Positions 1-11,451 of a DNA stretch of 21,778 bases are shown here, piece after piece. Each line of letters opens with the position of its first letter. Positions within the stretch are counted from its first letter, which is position 1. Source of the DNA: Pelargonium cotyledonis (taxonomy: Eukaryota > Streptophyta > Magnoliopsida > Geraniales > Geraniaceae); assembly GCA_036897625.1 (NCBI GenBank), contig JAYMTA010001105.1:1-21778 (forward strand), given 5' to 3'. Position numbers and translations under genes: made by a program. Under the pieces are notes generated by a model. That model did no database searches. It was not told the DNA's origin and saw nothing but the letters and a program-made list of their open reading frames with translations.

Positions 1-587
1 TACCTCCTCTGGGCCCGCCACTGATCGCTATTTCTCAACCCCTAAGCACACGCACAGTAGTGGACCACCAACTGCACGACTCCGCTTTGCCTCTCAGTTA
101 CCGCCGCTGCAAGCCGCCGTCAACAACCCACTAAAGCCTGAAACCCTAAGCACGCACGTAGGTGAGAAGAGTCCACTTCATTTTCATTTTTATTATTGAT
201 TTTTGTTTATGAACATGTGGAATTTATATTTTGTTATGGTTGACAAAAAAATTAACGCTGCGAGTCCTTCATCCTTTATATATTAATTAATTTAAAATAT
301 ACGATGGTGCATATATTCAAGAATCTTTTGTGTTGATCTCAAAATTTGAATCAACTTGACTAATGAGAGAGTAAGCAACCTTAAGTCCTATAACTTTTAT
401 AATTAACGAACTCGAAGTTCAAAATGAAAGTGCAAAATAGAACTAGAAACATAGCTGAAACCCATCAAACCAAACATGAGAGATGGTCGGATCACCATAC
501 TGAAAAGAAAACGAATTACAGATGGCATAATACAAGCACGAAACAATCAATAAGCAAAAGTGAAGAGTCTACCCAGGAGAAGCAAAT
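1..587. other. Unassigned 5' edge of window
   Basis: No gene could be supported here. The first 180 bases are C-rich and contain two copies of an 'ccctaagcac'-like word followed by a possible splice donor (GTGAGAAG at about 162), so this could be the 5' leader of a plus-strand gene or a repeat end. The stretch 200-587 is AT-rich with no lasting open frame. A 68-codon plus-strand frame at 424-630 has low-complexity composition and no recognisable domain. Confidence 0.3.
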
Positions 588-1133
588 CTATAAGACAACA
601 TTGATCATTAAAGGCCGCAATTGTACATAGTTGAAATCACCTGCAACAATGCAAGGCAAATTCAACCCCTATATGATGGATTGAATCCGCGACAAAAGGG
701 AGAGCTTATCCAAGTCAGCAGACGGGGCATAAATATTGATCAGCAGACACTGACAGTCGAAAATAAACCAATAGCCAAACAACGCTATGAAATTTGGATC
801 AATAACAGAGGAGTTCAAAGAGAATGACGCTGAATCCTTAAGAGAAATAATACAACCCGAGCAACCCGATGATGGTGAGTAAACAAATTTCATAGACGGC
901 AGGTCCCAAAAGATTTTACTTGAGAAGAAGGAGATAGGTTGTAGCTTAATTTCTTGCAAAAAGATCGTGCTTGGTTTAAATTTCCTGATGAGAGACGAAG
1001 CCGATCCCTCTTGTGTTGGGCCAAATCCCTCTGAATGTGAGGCCTCCGACTCGAACTCGAGGTTTATGATGAGAGGAACCAACCTCGACGACACAAAGTC
1101 GTTCAATTGCTTCAGTTTCTGAACCACGTACAA
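588..1133 (-). pseudogene. LINE ORF2 remnant, APE-type endonuclease
   Basis: The minus-strand frame from 1133 shows landmarks of the LINE endonuclease/exonuclease/phosphatase fold: 'FLQEIKL' (normally FLQETK, which contains a metal-binding Glu), 'GCSGCIISL' (normally a GGI motif), and 'LINIYAPS'. After an in-frame TAG at 671-669 the same frame continues into 'CIVAGDFNYVQ', whose GDFN (codons 641-630) is the conserved catalytic motif. A further stop follows at 590-588. The enzyme nicks target DNA to prime reverse transcription. The N-terminal 'N..G' motif and all of the reverse transcriptase are missing. It is clearly a pseudogene, and it supports LINE identity better than any other part of the window. 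Confidence 0.85.
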
Positions 1134-2043
1134 ATTTCCCAGTAAGCATTTGTTGAAGCTGTTTGGGAGGAAGTAAGGCTATTACCTCTTACGTAAGTAG
1201 TGGTCGGCGCAACGTCACGCTTTGGTGGTAGAAGATTGCCGATCAGTGGCTTGAGGTGCAAGGAATTCGCGCGTGGAACAAGAAGACCCAAAACAATGTG
1301 CTCAGAGTTTGAGATTTATTGAGAGTGACACAATCACAGGAGCTGGTTGGGTACCAAATTCATTAGGTTCATTGGCTTTTGGGCTCATTGTCATGAAAAT
1401 TATGTCTGCAAAATTATCACTATTATGTGAACTGATGTCGCTTTCGTGGGAAGCAACGGATGGATTTCTCGGGTTTGGAAGTGCTTGTTAAATCAGGTGT
1501 GGAAACCGGTGTCGAGAATGGTTGCAAGTCCAGCCCTGAGCATTCAGTAACAACAGTTACAAAAGAATATTTTACCAAGCTTTAATGTGACCTCCCTGGA
1601 AATATTCATGAACGAGCAACTGAGCTTGATCAGGGTGGTGGCCATACAAAAAAATTTGATGAATGAGAATTAGTTTTCCAAACTATTTCGAAACACTCGT
1701 TAAGGAATTGACATTTCAGGCTTGAATTGGGAAACCACGAATTGATAACTAACAAAATCTTCCACCTTAATTCCTTTTTAAGGCGAGACCAATAATAAAA
1801 AAAAATGAAATCATTGTGACAATCATGCCCACTTTGAATCTCTTATGGCCTGAAGAATGCTCTCATTTGGAAAAGAGGGGACAAAAACTCGGTGTCTGAA
1901 GAATGCACTGAGATGTCGAACACTCCTTTTGCCGCAATAGTTTCGTAGAGGAAACTGCTAGAGACATTTGCTATTGACACTACCAGTACTCTCCAACGAA
2001 GCTTGATAGTGATTGCTCTATTCGAGAACCCTAGACAATGTGA

Positions 2044-2529
2044 TCAAGACTGAGCTTGCGGCTGTCCAACCCTAGAAAGATATGGGAGTTTAGAAGGAGC
2101 AGCCTTCCTGGATCGTGATCGTGAAGGCAATGGCTCAATACGAACCGGTGCTGGTATACGTCGCGACGATCGATTAGGGTTGTGGCGGTTAGGAAAAGAG
2201 ATTTTCTCCCAAGTGACGGAGAGTCGACGATCCAAAAGTGAGGTGTCACTAAAGATATTCATAAACCTAGCAGCCTCCGAATGCTTAGCGAAGGAGACGA
2301 ACCCGAACAAACGACCAGAGCTGCTAGAGTTCCTTGGCGCAGATCAATCAATCACAACATGTCTCTTGAAGATGTATTCCAACCAATGAGAAGTCATTGT
2401 CGAAGGGAGATCGCCAACGTATAGCATGAATCGAGCAGCAGGCTGAGAATAATGCCAAAAAAAAATACTTGGGTTAGGGTTTTGACGCCGCCTATGTGCC
2501 GAATTGGAGGACAATTGTCGGCTGATCAT
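2044..2529 (-). pseudogene. LINE ORF1 remnant with RNA recognition motif
   Basis: Read on the minus strand in one frame, the segment first shows an RNP2-like stretch 'LYVGDLPSTMTSHWLEYIF', typical of the first beta strand and helix of an RRM. An in-frame TGA at 2346-2344 follows, then the same frame continues through an RNP1-like 'LFGFVSFAKHSEAARFM' and a basic Arg/Ser-rich tail. Strand order and spacing match one RRM domain broken by a nonsense mutation. RRM proteins bind single-stranded RNA; in LINEs of this type the ORF1 product is thought to coat the element's RNA. A host splicing-factor pseudogene is an alternative, but the endonuclease remnant on the same strand downstream favours a LINE. 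Confidence 0.7.
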
Positions 2530-2559
2530 GGGAACATCTGATGATCAGCAGCGAGGAGG

Positions 2560-3214
2560 GGGGTTGGTGTAAGCACGCCCCATCGAATAATGCTTCTTCT
2601 TAGAGCTAACAGTAAGAAATTTTGTCAATGCAAGTGTATGGCGTAGTCCGCCGCGTTGCGTTAGGTGCACTCAGTCAAAAAATTGTTGGTGCGATTGTTT
2701 CCTCATTCTACTAAAGTACAGTCTTTTTTATAAGCAAACATATCAACCAACTCTCGAACCTGAAACCTCTAGAGGAGCAAACACGTTATGTCAATTGTTC
2801 CAATGATAGTTGGTTCTACGAAAGTATAGTTCAAGAACCGGAAGTTCAGGAAAACAATCCGCTCAACAATAGCATGCTCAGAAAATCAAACCTATTGTTG
2901 CATGGGATACAAAAAGTGGAGGGATCATCACAACTAATCACAACAAACAAAAAGATAGGAATTCCCATAACAAAAATAAGCTCATGCCTATTCAATGACT
3001 GTCTGGTTCGGCTTAACAAAGTGGTTGAAATCTGTTAACTGCTGTCCGTGGATCTATCATTTTCAAGAACGAAGATCCTCCATTTGGATTGGTTTCTAAG
3101 AGTTTTGATCGGCTACAAGTTTAGCAATTGCATGTGTATATATTCAACCCAGATAACGGACCTGCTGGCATTTGAGCAAATCTGATTTCCACGGATCTGT
3201 AATTGGAACCCAAG
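2560..3214. other. SEC1 3' UTR and downstream flank
   Basis: This stretch lies immediately downstream of the SEC1 stop codon on the minus strand and upstream of the LINE remnant. It has no open frame of note. Part of it must be the SEC1 3' UTR, but I found no perfect minus-strand AATAAA; plant polyadenylation signals are often degenerate, so the transcript end is undetermined. Confidence 0.4.
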
Positions 3215-6200
3215 TCACACTGCATCGTCCTTCCCGAATAGCAGCTTCAGTTTCTGGGAGCATCATCGTTCAAGAAATGACATTACTTGATGAAAAGCAT
3301 AAACTGAAGAAGGAAAATACATGACAAAAAGAATTTCATACCGTGATAAATTGAGGCGGGTCATCGAAACAAGTAGTACCTAGGACAACTTCTCTCTTAA
3401 GTTTTGCCGTAAGCTTGTGACATACTCGGAGCTGAACGTTAAAATGAAGCCATAGGGTGAGTTTTAGTTCATAACAAGAGACAGTAGCTGAGAGATCTTA
3501 CCTCAGACCGAGTAGCCCCGCCAATGATGAATACAAATATACGCTGACCCATTTTCTTGAAATCAGTGGCTCCAGACTCAATCTTAAAAGCCGATTCACT
3601 GAAAACACAACACACAAGACTTGCAATAAGAGCACAATCCTATAAGCTGCATGTTCGCCTAGGTCATGTGCAGCCAATTAATCAACTGTAACTCTGAGAA
3701 AATCAGAATACCTTGAACTTCCATCATCCGAAAGACGGGACCGTCCCCAATTTGCAGTCCGCCTTGATCTTCCCGCATAAGGAGTTTTCCTATCTGACTG
3801 AGCAACGGGAGCTGGAGCGGCTGGTATCGCTGCACCAGCTGCCGAAGAAGTTGAATTCATACACTCATACTCAGTCTTTGCTAATTGACCTTTGTTAAGA
3901 TTTATAAGAAGCTCCTGACAAGTGAAATTAATGTCATCGATCAGACAAGCACACGATAGTACATAGTCAAAGAGCATGAAAACAATTGGAAGGAATTTTG
4001 GCGTTCATTTCAGTGTTTTGCAGCTACTTTCTAATAAAAACCAAGAAATATTCCAACAGCTGCAAATACGAGTATGGAATATGTAAATGACCAATAAACA
4101 TTAGTATCCTTAGAGATTCAGTAAGCAAGGATATATATATATTCACATAATAAACTCCATTAACAAAGTACAAGAAGGACAGGATCTTAGTGGTGAAGTT
4201 GCAAGTTGAGGTGTTACGATTTAGTAAATCGTTTATTATCTTTTCATACCATGCATGTATGCATGAATTTTAATAATACCTCCAACATGGGATAAAACCG
4301 AAACAGTTGCCATGATTCTTCCTCCTCACCAGACCGATCTTTTCTCGCTGCATTCTTTGTCTGATATTCAAAAAGAAAAATATTCAACTGTCATGTCTAT
4401 TTTATCCACATTTTAATACTTTTTTAAAGAAAGAGTCAAACTATTCTCGTCAATAATCATCGACATGATTGCATCTACCTTCTTGCCATCAAATTTGAGT
4501 GAAAAGCCACTGCTAGCTTTTTTCGTACTCGTCTCCTTTGATCCTACTAGCAATTTCATATTATTTATAATTTTCATATCTTCAGGTGATAATTTAGCCA
4601 GCTGATTGAGAAAATACACAATTGGCAATGTCAGAATATACAAGCTGCAGTAATTAGTATATATGAGAATTTACACATTTGGGTTTTTTAAAAGAACGAA
4701 ATTTCTATTTCATAGGCTCAGAAAACTATCTTGGCACACCCTCCAGTAAAATCATTTCTTCTTATGATGAAGTGTGCAGTGCAATTCACACGGAAATGAT
4801 ACATGCCATTTGTAACAGATAGAGCCATTTGTAACACAGAGCTTCCTTGAATTTGAAAACACGACAAAACCTTCAAAGTTCAGTATATCCAATACCTTAG
4901 GGCATCCGCATCAAATGAGATCAAATTGAGTCCCTATTTGTTACATTTTAATTTTTTGGTTTGCCTCATAAGCAAATGTCCTCGTTAAAATTGTTTTTCT
5001 CCATTCATGGGACTCAATTTGAGTCCCAAATTATCATATAATATTATAAATAATTTTGCCACTATTTGTCATATGGTATCACACGATTGACTAGCAAATT
5101 AAAATAATAGATGTAATCATTGAGGTCCAAGGACCTCTTTTAAGGGCCCATACCTCTTAGATGTTTCTGTACATCAAAGGTCCCATTGTTTTATGGGGAC
5201 CAATTTGTCGCCCCAATGCATCGAGAGCCTTCAATGTACCTTATGCAGCATTCCTCTATGCACACGGAAAATGCGTGCAGAGAAAAAAAAAGAAAAGGAA
5301 AGATATATGTAACCTGCATTAGTTTTGTAGCTTTGTCACCCTCAAACTTCTCAGGATAGACTAATGAATAAATCATTAATAAGCGCAACTTATTTTCTGG
5401 CGTTGCTTCCTGCACCAAAGAAAACCATCTTTAAGAGGAAAGACAGCTCATATTTGCTCATGCAAAGTCAAATGAAACACAAATCATTTTCATTTCAACT
5501 TATTACCTGATTTGTTCTCAAAAAGTTGATTACATCTGTTGCTGCTGCATCTCCAAAAACAAGATCCTGTTCAAGTTGACCAAGATCTCGAAGTCCCAAA
5601 TCTCTAATAAATGTGTTGATCTTTCCAGCGATCTGGATTCAAATAATCAAATAAGACCAGCATAACTATCCTGACAAGTAATATTTATTTACTTTTAATA
5701 ACGTGCAAAAGCAGTTTCTCAAACATGATTCTTTCTGGTGTATATGTAGTTAAATACAATCTACTCCCTCCGTCACAAAATGAGTGTCCTCCTTTCTATT
5801 TTGAGAAAAATTAATGAGAAGTTAGTTAGTGTGGTATATTTACTATTGTATCCTCATGATCATGTGTTGAGAGATCCTAACTAACTTTTTATAAGGATAT
5901 TATTGACGATTCATGCATAACTAACTTACTAGAAATGGAAACAAGACACTCATTTAGGAACAAAAATGCAAGAGAATCAGGACACTCATTTTGGGACAGA
6001 GGGAGTACTTGTTAAAGTTTCAAACATACAAATGCAATTAAGACGCTGTGCCTCATGCTACAGAAAAAAAAAAAGATATGGCATATGAACAACTAAGGTC
6101 CTACCAGTACATTACTACTTGTAAATTGTAACCAGTAATCACAAGAAACAATAAAATGACTACTAAGTTGGTTTTGTTTTAGTCCTCTCAAATTTCTATC

Positions 6201-9200
6201 TTTTCCTTTCTCACTTTTTCAATGGACCAGACCCGACTAAAAGCTAAAGAGCTAATCCATTCTGCAACAATATCACTCTGAGAAACAAAGATAGAATTCT
6301 GAACCTCCACATGAAGAGTAAGCTTTTCAACTTGTTCGGTATATTGAGGTAAAGCCTGAACCATTTTCTGCAAATCTCGAGTAGATAATTCATTACCCTC
6401 TCTACAAAAAGACAAATAGAAAATTATATTAACCATACACAGCAATACTAATTTAAGATATATACATGTAAAGTTCATTTCCCGTTTATTGTAATCACTA
6501 ATCAGGGTTGGCAAAGATAATCAAAATTGTGCTTCGAACCAATCTGAGTGCTTGTTTGGACTTGATAAAAGAAATAAGAATAAAGTAAAGAAGTTGGTAA
6601 TGAAAAGTATGTGACGAAATGTACTGTTTGACTCAATTCCAAGGAAACAGGTTAATTGATAAATGACTGCAAATGACAGAGAAAGTTGATGTAATAACTT
6701 TGCACTCTGACGAAGTTGAGCAGCTTTATTCTTTGATGCAAACGTGTTCATCTTCTCATACAGCCGTTCACTAGCCTGTTTGTGAAAAACATGATTCACA
6801 TTTTAATGCATCCAAGTATGCAAACAACACGAAAAAGAAATGTAAATGCACATACATCTGCTATATGTGTATGTCGAAGCTCAAGCCAGATTGGATCTGT
6901 ATCGTCTAGAATGATATCCTTTTCCTCGGGATCACCGCCCGTTTTGCTAGGCATCTAACATACCATAGATGTTACACCAAAAAGAAGAAAAAAAAATACA
7001 AAACTATATACAAGGATGATGCTGTGATTAGTAGCAATGGCCAAAAATTGACATAAAAATCACCTCAATTGTGCATTTATTTCCATCCATATCCAGTAAG
7101 TCATGGCACATTGCATCATAAGTCCATTCATGTATAACAGGAGCAATCTGAGAGTAAATGAAGGAAGAAACTAACAAGTGAGCATGCATGCATGATTAGG
7201 TGGAGTAATTAAGATGAACAGCGAGTTACCTGATCGATAGATCTATCGAGGATGAGCAGTTCGCATGTTTCGGTCTTGGGGAAGTTTGGAACTTCAGTTT
7301 TGTATTTGCAAAGTAAATCCCATAAAGCTTGTGCAAGCTTTGAAGGAACAGATTCCCGAGCTGCTGCTGCTGAACCATCAGATGTTTTGGGAGCACGATA
7401 CCGCACAAATGGAAGCTCCTGATCCATCAATTAGTGCAAATTATCAATCTAAGTTGTTAAAACATCAATCTTCATAAACATAAAAACAAACACTTATAGC
7501 GCTCGCACCTTCAATGAAGCAAAGACTGTACCAAGTCTTATCGCCATAGTGCTTAAACAAGCATCAAATATTCGCTGATTTCCACCATCACCAAACAGTT
7601 CTTCCAAAGCATTTTCTTGGTCAGTCACAAATGCCTGCAGTTCAGTGGGAATTATCAAAACAGTTTTTTCTTAAAAATGCAATTGTAACGTTCATGGTGT
7701 TGTCATTAGTTATTTACCTGTCTGTCAACAGGATAGAATTCCAAATTCATCTGCATATATATTTAAACATGAAGCCACCAATTAAAAGACCAAAAGAAAG
7801 AGAAAAGTGAAAACCCACAAACAAATATGAATGCAGATAAAGAATTATATATGAAATAAAAAAGGGCACCTCTCTTAGTGCAGCAATGCGGGGCACCACA
7901 CTCACATCACACTTGATGTGGTTAATCAGATCTCTTGGAGTAGGTCTACTAAAAAATATAAATGCTCTGAAACCGAAACAACGTTAAAAGTGAAAACAAA
8001 AACCGAAAGAAAAACAGGGTCCCGGCATTTTCGACATTATATGTATATACCTTCTGTACAGAGGCTCCCTTCCAGACATGTCAGAAATGAACATAACAAT
8101 ACTGCATGCTAGCAAAAGATAGGGTTAATGGCAACTTGAAGAGAAATAAACAATTAATTATATATAAGAAAAAAGAGAATAGCAAGTATATATTGTACTT
8201 CTCTTTCGATGGCTGCATAAAATAAATAACATCCATTGAAGGCATTGGTTGCCTTCTCTTGAAAAGTTCTTCAACCACTACATTGAAGCAGATACTCTGT
8301 TAGTTTCCAACACCAATAGCCAGTAAGAAAACAACAGAGATTTTGCTACACTTGTTTCACTCAATATCAAAACAACGTTCAGCACAAAGAGCTCGTTACC
8401 TAATATATTTTTAAATGGTCTACATTATACATAGTAGGGTCTAGCTTCCCTTTCAAACAAAACATATTAAGAAGCTGCAAGTTCATAAAATACAAAGCAA
8501 TTATGTTCGCAGCTAGCCTTTTAGAACTTTTTATAAAGATTTTTGTTTAATATAAGTGTGCTTACACGATATTCCTTGGTCTGTTATATCTGCCATTTTG
8601 CATGTGGTAGACATGACTTTCATTGTAGTTTTATCCATGATAAGTACCTGCACAGCATTAGTCAGCAGATTATATTAATTGCTGCTTCTTTGAAAAAAGA
8701 AGAAAGAAGAATGAAAAATCTAAGTCTATAAATTGCCTCTTTAGGCACAAATGTATCCTTGCAGTGCATTCCAAATTCATACTACCAACACTAGAAGCGA
8801 ATTCATAACTTTTACTCGATAGGCCAAAAATATTAAATAATATTTATATAAATATAATATAATATAAATTTATGCAAATATCTTTTATGCATTATAAATA
8901 TATGTCATTCATCAAATACGTCTTTTTCACCTTTCATTTAGATATATATCAAATGATAAAACATACTCCTTCCATCCCAAATTGAGTGTCAATCCAATTA
9001 GTGTTGTAGTCCAAGCCCAAATTTTATAAAAACTAGTGGAAAATTATGACGTTCTTGACTGAAACTAAATTGGACACATATAAAAGAGAGGGAGAGAGTA
9101 TATTTAAAAAATAAAATAAAGTTAGTGGGGGAAATTGCCCCACCCCATATGCATTGGATTTATTCCTGATTAGCGCATGTGATAAGTAATAAATAACTCA

Positions 9201-11451
9201 ATAGTGAGGTATCGTTTAAATTATAATTAGATGTGAATGAGAATCAATTGTCATTTCTTCTATTCTAATTTTCATTTTCATTCATTTACAATATTGTTTG
9301 ATTCAATTGAAGTGTGGTAGAGAATTATGTTCATTTCTATTCTTGTTGTACGGTTTACGAAAGAATTTCTTTACATTAAAAAGTTAATTGTAAGAACTAC
9401 TTGTGCTTAAGTTTCAAGAATTCTTATCTATTATCAAAAAAAAAAAAGAATTCTTATCTTAAAATGCCAATATTCATCTATAAATATGTATTTAAAAGAA
9501 AAAAAATTAAATCATTATTATGTTACTTTCAAAAACTTACATCAAATAACAAAGCACTTTGATGCTACACATAAAATAATATGTCATTGGCCTCGCGGCT
9601 CTGCGGAATTGCTCCCAGAGTGTAGCTAGGAGAGAGAGAGACTTTCCCCAATGAAGGAGCTCGTATCCCTCTGAGTACACAAGGGTCTAAGCCTTTCTCA
9701 CAAGCCTTCAAAGGCTACAAAAGCCCTTGGCCAAGTTTCAAAGACATGAGAAAACTACTACAAGGAAAAAGAGAGCGATCGGAGGCTGGAGAAAGCTTGG
9801 ACGGAGCCTAGTCTGAGCTCTCCTCTAGCTCTCCCTCACTCCCATTCGGTCACCCACCTCGGTCGTCCAACAAACTCACTCTCAAATGATAGTTTCAAGT
9901 GAGTCACTCCAACAAGAGGCCTCTGGAGCCACAAAGACAATAAAGAATAACACTAAGGTAAATGAGGGCAAACGGAAGTCTAAGAAGGCACAAGCAAGAG
10001 CTCGAACGAAGCATGACCGAGCTCCTTGCCAACTATCTATCTACCTCTCACTCAATTCATATGGAGTCTCAAGGCGTGTTCACAAGTCTTTGGCGACACC
10101 CAAGACCCGTATCCAAGTTGCAAAGACAAGGCTATTTTTGCGACAATCTATGGGATGTCGCGACAATGGCTTGGACGGAGCTCTGTTTGAGTCTTCCCAC
10201 CACATTTACAAGACGTTTGAAGGTCTGGAAGGGCCGAGAATCCCTATGTACATATTTACTACCCCGAATAGCCCTATGAACCATTACGGAGGCCCTTCAT
10301 CTCTTCGAGTCAACTCAACGACGCCCCCAAAGGCTTCAAAACCCTAAGACGCTACCGCGCGGTTGAGGTTTCTAAAGGCTTCATTGTGTGCCCCCGAGTA
10401 CAAGGGTTGTACGAATGCACACCAACTCGTCTGACGTCCGCACGTGGAGAGTCTAGAGAAGCTAGAACTCCAAGTCATCAGAATGGGCCCCGAAGTGGAC
10501 CCTGACTCAGTATCAACCAATCACATGTTGACACATGGCAATATCTTGAGGTTAATATAAATACCCCTTTCTTGGCAAGAGAGATGAATTTCACAATTCA
10601 TATAGTACTTTTTCTCTCTAAACGCTCTCTAGATCATTCAGGTATTCCGGCCGGGAACTAATTCTAACGCCTGAGGCGGCGTTGTAACCCTGAGAAAACA
10701 TACTTGACACTTGGACAAGAAGACAAGTAACTAGTGCACCCACTTTGAGCAATTCAAATAGACGCATCACATTTCAATTGAATATTGCACAAAAAGTAAT
10801 AAATTTCTCTATTTTTTCCGTTAAATGGTTGTGATATCCACACAATGGAATTCATTATCAATCTTGATTCTCATTTGAACAAAAAAAAAATCACATCTCA
10901 AATTGAGATAGCCAACAAAATAAGATCATAATAAAATAACAATAATGAAAAGAAAGAAAACAAAAAAATACATTGTCGTTATAGACCAACCTTCCAAGAT
11001 TTTGCATCGTCTGTTTTGGTTGAACCAAGCATTTCACATAACAACCCTAAAATTCCACAAAAAAATATCAATTAACTTGACTAGAAAATCACATATATTA
11101 TTTAACATAACTCAGGAAATAAGGAGCACATTTCAGTTTTGATTCTTGCAATCTTAAATTAAAATTAGAATTTTTCTACCTAAAATTTTCTGAGCAATGA
11201 AACAAAGGTTACCGCATAGCAAGTGAAACAGAATGTGAAGAATAAATCCTAATTCTACCGAAATCACATACAAGTACACAACCGTGGGTTGGTTTGCAAG
11301 AAAATGATCAGAAAGTTTTGTCGAATTACAACATATTATTGTTGAAAAGAAGTGTTTATTTGGTGAGAAAGAACTTACTATCATGGCTGATGGTGCGGAA
11401 GAATTTGTACTCGCCGCTTTGGGAAGTAACCTCAGAATCGGATAAGGACAT
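3215..11451 (-). CDS. SEC1A: SEC1/Munc18 family vesicle-fusion regulator (SEC1A/KEULE-like), 21 exons
   Basis: This cytosolic and peripheral membrane SM protein binds plasma-membrane or cell-plate syntaxins (SYP1 class, such as KNOLLE) and promotes SNARE-mediated vesicle fusion. Exons, minus strand: 11451-11379, 11046-10991, 8647-8566, 8277-8199, 8101-8051, 7966-7870, 7750-7718, 7634-7509, 7418-7230, 7147-7064, 6954-6856, 6775-6706, 6399-6305, 5632-5507, 5409-5314, 4601-4479, 4360-4280, 3914-3712, 3598-3502, 3431-3342, 3253-3215. Joined, they give 1,989 nt, 662 residues, close to the family's usual size, with every phase consistent. Landmarks: '[13 protein letters not shown]' (44-56), '[14 protein letters not shown]' (100-113), '[20 protein letters not shown]' (250-269), '[17 protein letters not shown]' (350-366), '[18 protein letters not shown]' (429-446), a variable Ala/Ser/Arg-rich linker (about 535-590), then '[16 protein letters not shown]' (605-620). 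Several stretches resemble SEC1A/SEC1B more than KEULE. The start ATG is the first in frame. The exon 12/13 junction is ambiguous by a few codons. Intron 2 (2,343 nt) is inflated by transposons. No disabling change is seen. Confidence 0.93.
4903..5228. mobile_element. Probable MITE in SEC1 intron 15
   Basis: The left end begins GGGCATCCGCATCAAATG and continues with a block resembling CAAATTGAGTCCC. The right end, read on the other strand from about 5228, gives GGCTCTCGATGCATTGG followed by CAAATTGGTCCCC. These imperfect terminal inverted repeats bound about 325 bp of non-coding AT-rich DNA inside the 4602-5313 intron. Ends starting GGGCATCC are common in plant non-autonomous DNA elements, but I could not assign the superfamily. 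The flanking duplication is unclear (TTA on the left, TTC on the right). It lies wholly within an intron and leaves both splice sites intact. Confidence 0.5.
5762..6007. mobile_element. Stowaway MITE (Tc1/mariner type) in SEC1 intron 13
   Basis: The element body is 5764-6005 (242 bp) between TA target duplications at 5762-5763 and 6006-6007. Its left end starts CTCCCTCCGTCACAAAATG and the right end on the other strand starts CTCCCTCTGTCCCAAAATG; the terminal inverted repeats match at about 24 of 26 positions and continue into GAGTGTCC. TA duplication plus CTCCCTCCGT ends is the hallmark of Stowaway elements. There is no coding capacity. It sits in the 5633-6304 intron well away from splice sites, so effects on the gene are probably small. 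Confidence 0.93.
8964..9100. mobile_element. Short degenerate Stowaway-like MITE in SEC1 intron 2
   Basis: A 133-bp body (8966-9098) is flanked by TA at 8964-8965 and 9099-9100. The left end reads CTCCTTCCATCCCAAATTG and the right end on the other strand starts CTCTCTCCCTCTC. Further in, both arms carry GTGTC followed by a CAATT..AGT block, so the inverted repeats are recognisable but diverged. It is shorter and more decayed than the copy at 5762-6007, and the Stowaway assignment is correspondingly weaker. Confidence 0.6.
9590..10760 (+). mobile_element. LTR-retrotransposon fragment or solo LTR in SEC1 intron 2
   Basis: Composition changes from AT-rich intron to a balanced 1.2 kb block at about 9590 and back at about 10760. 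It contains a TATA box (TATAAATA, 10556-10563), then a pyrimidine-rich leader with CTCTCTA words, then CTGAGGCGGCGTTG (10671-10684) and GGACAAGAAGAC (10713-10724). This is the layout of U3, R and U5 of a plant LTR. It repeats GGACGGAGC-type sequence internally (about 9799 and 10174). A 153-codon frame at 9886-10347 has no recognisable domain. Exact TG/CA ends and the 5-bp target duplication were not located, so solo LTR versus fragment is undecided. Its predicted transcription runs opposite to SEC1. Confidence 0.6.

Larger units (their letters stand above)
588..2529 (-). mobile_element. Decayed L1-type LINE, RRM and endonuclease parts only
   Basis: Two recognisable LINE protein parts lie in the expected order on the minus strand: an RNA-recognition-motif part (2529-2044) and then an APE-type endonuclease part (1133-588). 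RRM-bearing first ORFs are known from the BNR subclade of plant L1 LINEs, so this assignment is a family inference. The roughly 900 bp between the two parts has no long frame. No reverse transcriptase or RNase H sequence is seen downstream, where the endonuclease frame runs into stops at about 588. Both parts carry in-frame stops, so this copy is dead. Outer ends and target duplications were not found. Confidence 0.75.

Noticed and set aside
1-180. Possible 5' exon of a plus-strand gene ending at a GTGAGAAG donor
   Set aside because: There is no open frame of useful length, no downstream acceptor exon was recognised, and the segment is cut by the window edge.
669-1133. 154-residue minus-strand protein as a host gene
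   Set aside because: Its motifs are those of a LINE endonuclease, it lacks a proper N-terminus, and the same frame resumes after the stop with the GDFN motif. It is a transposon pseudogene.
9886-10347. 153-codon plus-strand open frame
   Set aside because: It lies inside the LTR-like block, overlaps a second frame of 105 codons, and shows no recognisable domain or motif. It is most likely a chance frame in U3 sequence.
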